Source: Branchiostoma floridae
Lineage: Eukaryota > Chordata > Leptocardii > Amphioxiformes > Branchiostomatidae
Direction: 5' to 3'
Assembly (NCBI RefSeq): GCF_000003815.2
Contig: NC_049986.1
Coordinates: 5,093,000-5,156,999 of the forward strand
Length of the DNA: 64,000 bases
Made by a program: the position numbers and the translations under genes. The notes under the pieces are model-generated. The model saw only the letters and a list, made by a program, of their open reading frames with translations, was not told where the DNA came from and ran no database searches. Of the stretch, positions 37,101 to 46,100 are shown one piece after another (position 1 is the stretch's first letter; each line of letters starts with the position of its first letter).

Positions 37101-40100
37101 AAGTCGAAACCAAGTTAAAAGATTTTTTAAAAAATAAGTCGAAACCAACTAAAAATATTTTTAAAAATAAGTCGAAACCAAGTAAAAAGATTAAAAAAAA
37201 TAAGTCGAAACCAAGTAAAAAGATTTTAGAAAATTAGTCGAAACCAAGTAAAAACATTTTAAAAAATAAGTCGAAAGTTAGTAAAAAGATTTTAGCAAAT
37301 AAGTCGAAACCAAGTAAAAAGATTTTTAAAAATAAGTCAAAAGTTTTTATAGTAAAAAGATTTTTAAAAATAAGTCGAAACCAAGTAAAAACATTTTTAA
37401 AAATAAATCGAAACCAAGTAAAAACATTTTTAAAAATAAGTCGAAACCAAGTAAAAACATTTTTAAAAATAAGTCGAATTTTTTTTATAGTAAAAAGATT
37501 TTAGAAAATAAGTCGAAACCAATCATCCTGCTCCTGACAGCGTCCTACTGCCCTGACCTCGTTTCTGCCAAGTTGACAAAAAAATGTCAAAAAAAAAATT
37601 ACACCAACCTCGAAAGCTTGGACATATTCTACAAACATTCCTTAGGCTGTGGTGGGGACTGGCGCTTGCTATACTAAATCTATCAGCCACAACTACATAA
37701 CATGTATAAAACATACGTGGAAAACACGTATTGCATGAAAAGTCCGTTTTTGTAAATATCTCGACAAACTTAGAAAATGTTAAATCAGGGTTTAGTCAGT
37801 TGATTTTGTGGTCGCTTTTTTTCACAATTGAAACAAGGAGGCAGAGGAAAGAAAGTTCCACGTCACAAACACGGACAACTTTAGTGAGGGTTGACAAATG
37901 TCACTTTGTCAGAAAAACCATGTCAGAAACAGACAAGTTCAGCGAGGTTTCACAAATGTAGAATATCCATGTTACAAAGTTTGTATACAAACAGACTATA
38001 TCTGTGAAGGTTGACAAATATAGAAAGTCCATGTGACAAACGGACAATTTCCATGCGGATGAGATCACATCTTATATATGTATTAGCTTATTGATTATTT
38101 GACATTTCCTATTTTGTTGTGATATGAGCTGTTTCAAAAGTCCTAAGTATACCAGCAAGCCCAAAGACAACGAAAAGCCAACGAAAGTCTTCTTACCTTC
38201 CTTTGTTTCGAATGACATATTTCCATTTATATACATCATGCAATTTCAAAACGTTTTTCTAACGGGCAAGTAACTGTTGGTGATGGCCGTAATTTTATTC
38301 AAACCTTTGACCAGATCTATTTCCTTAAACTTTGAACTTTAAATATAACTTGATGGCTGTTATGTACATATACTTCTGTAAGTTGTGTCCAAGTTTCGTT
38401 GTAGTAGGATGAAAAATGCCTACGTTACAGGGTTGAAAAGATAGTAACCCCTACGTGCCCCCAGACCCGCGCCGGGTCTCTCTGGGGGCACCTTAAGCTT
38501 AATCCGGGCAATATCGAGTAAGTCACGACCTGTCATTCAAATGTCAATCAACTGTTTCTTCGGATTGCACCTGGTGGCTTTCTCACGGTGTGGATTAGGG
38601 CAAGTAACTGTTGGTGATCGAGATCTGTGTTATCCAAAACAGGGGAACAAGATTAGGGGATGCTGTTTTATATCAAAGTTACTCATGCAGGATGTTTTCG
38701 ACTTATTTTTAAAAATCTTTTTACTTGGTTTCGACTTATTTTCTAAAATCATACAGAGGTGACAGGGATGGTCACAGTTCCTCTTTCTCCTAGTTGTGGA
38801 TCTGTGCAGCCACTGGCTTCATATCCCTAATGTGTACATAGTGATTCACCCCTGCACACAGTGGTGCCTAATTGACCAGCTTGACAGGGGTATTTATTGC
38901 CCAGCTGGTTTGCTCTAGAATTACCAGATAAACTAGGACCACTCTACTCCTGTCAAAAAGGGGTGTAAATATTTTTTTTTAAACAAACCACAAAACTGCT
39001 GCAAACTTCTAATGCGCGCTGTAGCACAATGACTCACAATATCTATCCCCATAGCAAAGGGACGAAGAGGAGCGGATATATGAGATGAAGCGATAGGTAA
39101 ATGCACTTTACCTGTCCTTTTTGGCCGGGTTGTTAAAGGGTCTTATCATAATGATATTCAAAAAAATTATTGCAACTAAGGCTTGCAGTAAAAAAAACAA
39201 TTTCATCATCACGGACGCTTCTAGTTGAATCAAATGTCAAAGTTTGTGCTACCAAAGAATTATTTCTGTACGAAGCAGAAACACTGTCACAACGATCGTA
39301 CAGATACTTTGAAAATGGAATATATCTTGTCGTATGCAGTGTCTGGAAAAAGTGTTTGGGTTGTCTCCAGAGGATTGCGCCCCAGATTTAGGACTTTGTG
39401 TGTAACATTAGAAGGTACGGGTATATCTTATTTTAAAACAGATATAATTCCAATTTGATAACTTCAAAAAACATGTATTATTGTAATTCTTTTCATTCTT
39501 ATTACCTGTTTGAAAAAGCAGGTCTTGATTCTGGTCAATACACTAGTATACACATCGGGGATATGTGCCAGGTGCAGGTGTAACAATAGGAAATAAAAAT
39601 GCAATGGTGAGGTACAAGAAGGTGTAGTTTTGGATCTCACTGTTTACCATAGGTAGATAATTTTTTTTATATAAGAACAATGATGGAATAATTTTGCCAA
39701 ACGTCAAACCCTAACAACCTAACATGATAGTGCAAGAGTCTTTTCTTTGGCAGGTCTTTAGAAGTGTTTTTGAACGTCGATTTTAATTTTTATGTTAATT
39801 CCCTAACATGAGTTACTCACGCGCAAACCTGTTCTCGTATTTGCTGGAATAGCTAATATTACACTCTAGTTTCTTTCTGTTCTTACTCGACCATCTGAAT
39901 TCTTTACAGTACTAAAGGAAGTGACCTGAAATGACAAGAGGGGCGAGTAGAACAGAAAGAAACAGTATATACAAATATCCTGACTGACCCAGGAATCGAA
40001 CCCGGGCCATTAGATCACAACCCTAGCAGCGTAACCGATCGAGCCAAATGCCTGAAAGGCATTTGGCATGGTCGGTTGGCGCTACTTGAACCACCACTGT

Positions 40101-43100
40101 TACCCTTGAACTTCACTGAGCGACATCCATGGCATAGGTTGACCAAACTCGCCCCTCACTTATCATTTCATCACAAATTTTTCCTTTCTAAGTTTTCATC
40201 AAGTGTTTCTATTTAGTGTGCAGCATTTCCTACCTACTGATGATGTGCAAGGTTCTGGCAGTAAACATTGCGAGACTGCCAGATTGCCCACAGAATTGAT
40301 GGATAAAGCATGTCACAATGACGGGCGGGCTGTTTGGACACCACGCTGTGATAATGAATGTGTGATGTGAAGTCTTGAGGAAGGAATCCTCAAAAGTATG
40401 ACCGCTGCCCTCCCTCTCATGGCTTCATTAACGGCAAGAAAATATCAGGAAAATTGATAACTTGTTAACTACAACATGCAATCTTTCAGAGATCAAAATC
40501 ACAGGGTTTTATGTTGTACACATCACTGGTTTTGTAAAACACTAGAATTTAAAGTTTTTACTGACAGATTGGTGATGATAAGTTACGGATTAAAATGCTA
40601 ACATATTAATATGAACTGCCGTTGATTTAGTTAACTTGAATTTGAAGTGAATTTAAATCATCATCACCATCATCATCGGTCGACGTGATCACACATGTTC
40701 GCACATGTTTACACACGACGGGGTTATACCGCCCCTTACGGGGTGACATGCCCTTTCGCTGGCTAATTGAATTAAGTTAATGGCTAATTAACAATTAAAT
40801 AAATTACAAATGTAATTAGATAATTAAATGAATAAATAATTACTTCACAGAGGTTTGTGTCCTACGGACTCTTGTTGTTATTGTTATTAGGTGGACCAGC
40901 TGCTCTTCCTGCAGCCAGAGGCCGGATGGTGCTAAATCTAACTTAAGTGTCTAATGGCAGAATCAGCACCTTGTGACCTCAATACAACAACAAGAGTTTG
41001 GAGACCTCATACCTCCATGAAATATTCCTAAATATCACAACCAAAATTTACTGGCTAACCAGCCTCACAGCTGTCACTTCAAGACATTTGAAGGATCATC
41101 ACGAAGACTGGCATTCATAGTTTACAGTTAAATTAATTTTACAGAGAAATTAGTTTTATCGTCTTGTGGGATATTCTTTATATCTGTGGTAATGTACTTT
41201 AGAGCTTTGCGAGCTTTACATTAAGACATCATTTCTTTGTATAGGGAGATTCCTGGGAGACTGTGTCGTGGTCACTGATCTCAAAGAGATGACCATGCTT
41301 TACACCAATGGTTTCTTTGGGAAGGGTACAATGTCCAAGTGTGGCCCTGTCACAGATACATTCAACCAAGAGAAGAGGCAACCATCGCATCTTCAGCTGC
41401 CATTATCCTCAACTTTGTTCCAGTCTAGGAAAAGGGCAAGGTAATATCAGTTACTGTACATTAGATAAAACTATCTTTAAAAGAATAACTTTTAGTTTAA
41501 CTGTACAATTAACAAAATTGAGTTTTTGTCATTATTTCCAGTGTCTTTTTCTGGCCCAACAGGTGGTGTATATGCTTATTTGCTGCATGCTATTTTTCTA
41601 TAAAAAAAAGTCAACAGTAACAATTTACAACTTTCCTCATTATTTTTAACATTAATTAACATTAATCACTATATCATGACTGATCAGCCTGAAAACAGAT
41701 TTAACTGTACCACAGAGTTGAGGAGACATCTACAGCTGACGATGGCATGGAGGGAGGAACCTTGCAGCCTGGACAACTGGAACAGGTCGATGCACTATGG
41801 AATGATCCAAATGGCACAGATCATTATAGAACAGAACATTCCCAGACTCCTGTCACACAGGACTGGGAGGGAGGGGACAGCAGTTGTTGGACAATGCACG
41901 GACAGTCTGGACAGTCTGGTCAGTCATCCTCACCGGTCAGGGAAGAACCAGAGGCTACAAGTGTGCTGTCATTTTCTACTCCCAAACAATCAACATCACA
42001 GAGAGAGCATTCCCATAACTATTTTGCTGGGAGGAAACCTGTCTTCATCAGTGGCTGTGAACAGAAGTGTGAGACAGAGACAGGTCACTCAGACGCTGGG
42101 CTGAGGAACAGTCTGCCTGGTCAGGAAAACAAGGGTGTGATACCTAAAGATTGTGCCAGTCAAAAATACCATATCAGTGGCACATTAGACCAAAACAGGT
42201 AAGATGGTACATGATTCATAGATATCAGCCATTATTTTCAAATTCAAATGAGCCTCTTTTTTCCAAATATGACAGCAGTAAACTTGTACATAGTATTTTG
42301 TCTTACTTCGAAAACACTTTTTCGCAAATTCTTAGTATTCAATTATTTTAATGTATTGCTATAAGGTACCATCAACTGAAGTTGCTTACAGGAAAAAGGA
42401 AAAGGTTCATGTCTTTTTTTCTGAAGAATGTATCTCATTCACCCTGGTTTGTGATGAGTTATGATAAAGCAGATGATAAGTAACTGTAGCGGTCTAAGTC
42501 ATCTGCTGTATTGTAAAGCCCAAGCAGTTTGACTTATTGGAAACAGGAACATCAGAGGGTGAATCTTGTTTTACCTCAGAGTGGGAGAGTCCTTGCAGTT
42601 GAGTCTGGAGGAGGCATTTTTCCTGAGCTATGGTCTCGGGTGTTTGAGTGTTGTTGACGAGTCTGGCTGCCTAATGACACTGACGGACATGTGGCAGTCC
42701 TTCACCCAGACCCAGCACAACTTCCTCCCCAACTACATCGTGTACCACTACCTGCGCAGTAAAGGCTGGGTTCCTCGGGCTGGTGTCAAGTATGGAGCAC
42801 CCTGGGGTGAGTACAACTTCCTAGCTACAGAGTCCAGCACTACAAGTACATGTGTACCAGTAAACCAGATCTGAAAATCAGTACGTACATATAGGTGACA
42901 GGAAAAAAATGAAGGGAGACCTGTGGGTCATGTGGGTCTGTTCTTGTCGTTTGTCATGCCAACAAATGAAGGAGCGCCCTACTAGTAAATTTGACCCACA
43001 CAGATTAGGTCTCAGCTCTGTTGTGCATATTTTTTTCCTTCTCTCTCATAGTCATATGTTTCTAATTTTGAAAAGGGCATCACTTGCAAAGCAATGATCA

Positions 43101-46100
43101 CAGTGATTTGAGATTTGGAGGACATTAATAAAAGGCTTTGGTACATTTAGAGAAGACACATCAGGATTAAGACAGGATGCTGTGTAGTGAAGGGTTGAGT
43201 TTGTTTTGAAATGATACTCTGATGAGGACAGATACATACACACATACATCCATGATATACCCAGTAAAAGTTGGTTACCATTACTGCTTATGCCATATGG
43301 TGTGAAATATCATTTGAAGCACTAATTGCGTAATACACATACAATAAGTGCATGTTCCAAAATATTGTCTGTTTGTTTCTGCATCATGTATTTGTGACTA
43401 TACACTAAATGCAGGAGCTTTTGCGGTGGTTTAATGTTTGCAGTTTTCTCTGTGACTGCTTCACGGTGAACTCAAAGCCACCGTGACCATTTTCCTCCTG
43501 TCTTCTACTAGCGCCACTTATGGCACCCCCTTTTCGCTACATGTACGTAGTATAACATTGTCAAAGTACTTAGATAATGAATGTTTGAGGTCCTTGCCAA
43601 GGTGAAGACATAGGAGTGCAGCATTTTTTTTAGTTCTCATATATTCATCTCTCCATACAACCTACTGTAAAGCACCATGGTAGAAAAGTGTAGCTACACT
43701 ACGTATTCAGAGGGTAGATTCGGTTACAGTGACAATTGGTCACGCCAGAACTGTCAAAGTCAAAAGCGGACTGTTTTGTCCATTTGTAAGACCCTTGCTG
43801 AGTAAACAGTAAGTTTTTTCTGACTAGGCGCCAGGTTTTCCATTACACTATGTGAGGACAGTACAGTACTGTAAATGCATTTAAGTTCGTGGGATGGCGC
43901 TACCGCAAATTCAAAACCGCTGCGAACACTCCATTTTCCCGGTACTACAAAAGTAAATCCCTGCAAACTTAAATGCATTTACTGTAAAATTTTTGCACCT
44001 CTTGTTTTGAGGACTGATCAGTCGACCTTCTTCATAATTTTTATGCTCTCCTTTTTTTTCTTGTCTGCAGTTTTGTACTGGAAAGGGCCCAGTTTCTACC
44101 ATTCCAGCTACTCTGTAGTGGTGCAGACAGTGAGTGGAGACAGCCTGAAGCCTTCCCCTGGTCTGTCCTGCTGCCGGTCCTGGCTGCTGCTGGCAGGGAT
44201 GGACAGAATCACACAGCATGTCGGCAAGGTGAATTCTCTTCCCTCTCCCATCCAGGGCCAGATATATGGCTCGTTCTCATTTAAATGTCGAAATGCTGTC
44301 GCCTGACTTTACGCCTTGATATGGAGCAAATTATAGACAACATCACTGGTTCCTTCATTTTACCACAACCCCTGTAATATTTTACAACAGATGCACCACA
44401 ACATTCGTATTGGTCGATGGCTTAGAAGGTTTAGAATGATTGTTCGGCAGGTGAAACCAGCAACCAAGGCCCTCTGCCCGATCACCTCAGATCGCTCCTG
44501 TCACTGATCTTGGAGGCTGTGTGAGGTGGTTTATGCCTGTCGCCAGATTCGGTAACAAACGTTACCACCACGGTCGATAAGGCGTCAGAAGGATGACGGC
44601 TGAGACACAACGGTTTACCGGTTTCGACCTTTTAATCAAAAGTCTTCATCAGAATGACAAGAGAGTGGTACCGCACTGGCTTTTATAGCTTCTACTCTAG
44701 TTAGGGCAGGGTGCCCTGAGCAGTTAGGGCAGGGGATAGCCAATCAGATTACAGGATATCATATTGCACTAGCTATGTGGCCAATCAGAGTATAGGGTTC
44801 AATGGCCAATCAGCTTACAGGATATCGTTATGCACTGGATAGATCTGGCCAATCAGAGCGTGGTCCATTGTTCTCCCGGCCAATCAGCTTATGGGATGTC
44901 ATCTTGCACTGGCTGTATGGCCAATCAGAGTATTGGGTTCAGTGGCCAATCAGCTTACAGCATATCGTTTTGCACTAACTAGATTTGGCCAATCAGAGCC
45001 TATGTCTAGTCAGGTCAGGGCGCTCTGAGCGTAGTCCATTGTTCTCCTGACCAATAAGGTAGTTCGTCTCATAGACGATTGTTCTACTGGCCAATCAGGT
45101 TACATTTAGTGCCCTATGCCCTTTGTTCTATGACATCATCCGTTAGGCGGGAGATACAGACATGGAGTGCGGTACGGCTAACTATGAGCACTTGTACAGA
45201 GGTAAAAACAAGACTTGTCTATGCATACATGGCTGTGACTATTACAAAAGAGACAATAGTAAATATGCTGTGGTCTTAGCTTGCCGTGTGGAGAGGAGTT
45301 GGCCCCAGTCGTCCTTTGTAGAGTTGTCCTCAGGTGGAGTCTGTCGCGTCTCGGATCCGTTCCATGTGGATGGTAGGATGCTAGTGACCGGCTAATGTGG
45401 CGATTGAGTGTTCATTGGGTGACGGTCACGACGAGATGCTGCTCTTCAAACCCTGGTGATCTCTAAGGACTCCTGGTTCAGGCCCTCTGGATGTAGTGTT
45501 CTGAGTTGATGAATCCAGTAGGACTCCCGTTGCAGGCGGCGTTGTCTTGTGGTGTCTTCATGTCCTGTGTAGCGTAGTTTTTCGATTCCAAGAACTTCAA
45601 GGTCTGCAAGGTTGTGATCTGTGAGGTTGAAGTGGGCTGATACCGGAGTGTCCTTCTTCGTGTTGATGGATGATCGATGGCCGTTCAGTCTATTGGCCAA
45701 TGTTTGTTTGGTCTCGCCCACATATTGTAGCCCGCATTTCTTGCATTGGATGAGATAGACGATGTTTCTGCTTTGGCAATTGATGTGGTTCCTGATGAGA
45801 TGACGCTCTCCCGTGCGGTGGCTTGTGAAGTAGTTGATCTTCTTGATGTGGGTACAAGTGGAGCACTTGTTTCTTCCGCACGGAAGGACCCCGAAGGAGT
45901 GAATTTTTTCAGGAAGTTCTTGTCCTCCTTCGGGATCTGGGCTCTTACTAGGAGATCCTTTATGTTTTTGTTGCGGCGATAGGCAAACAGTGGTGAATCT
46001 TTGAATATGTCCTTGGTTCTTGTGGAGAGTTGCAGAAGGTGCCAGTATTTTCTGATGATGGTTTGTAGTGGCGGAAGGTGTGGACTGTATGTGGTGACCA

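Larger units (their letters stand above)
32275..39490. repeat. 7.2 kb composite of nested inverted and direct repeats
   Basis: Outer inverted arms: 32275-32660 and 39057-39490 (e.g. TTTTTTGAAGTTATCAAATT; ACCTATCGCTTCATCTCATA). Direct repeat: 32641-32807 and 37524-37665 (CTTAGGCTGTGGTGGGGACT). Inner inverted arms: about 35104-35400 and 38283-38600 (GTGCCCC.GAGAGACCCGG; ACTTGGACACAACTTACAGA). Inside is the AT-rich 33-bp array. No complete transposase or other coding core was recognised. May be a composite of foldback elements or partly an assembly effect. Confidence 0.75.

Noticed and set aside
41676-42104. 142-codon ORF starting at 41676 as a separate gene
   Set aside because: It begins upstream of the acceptor at 41715 and in a different frame from TSEN2 exon 3, whose frame is fixed by its neighbours.
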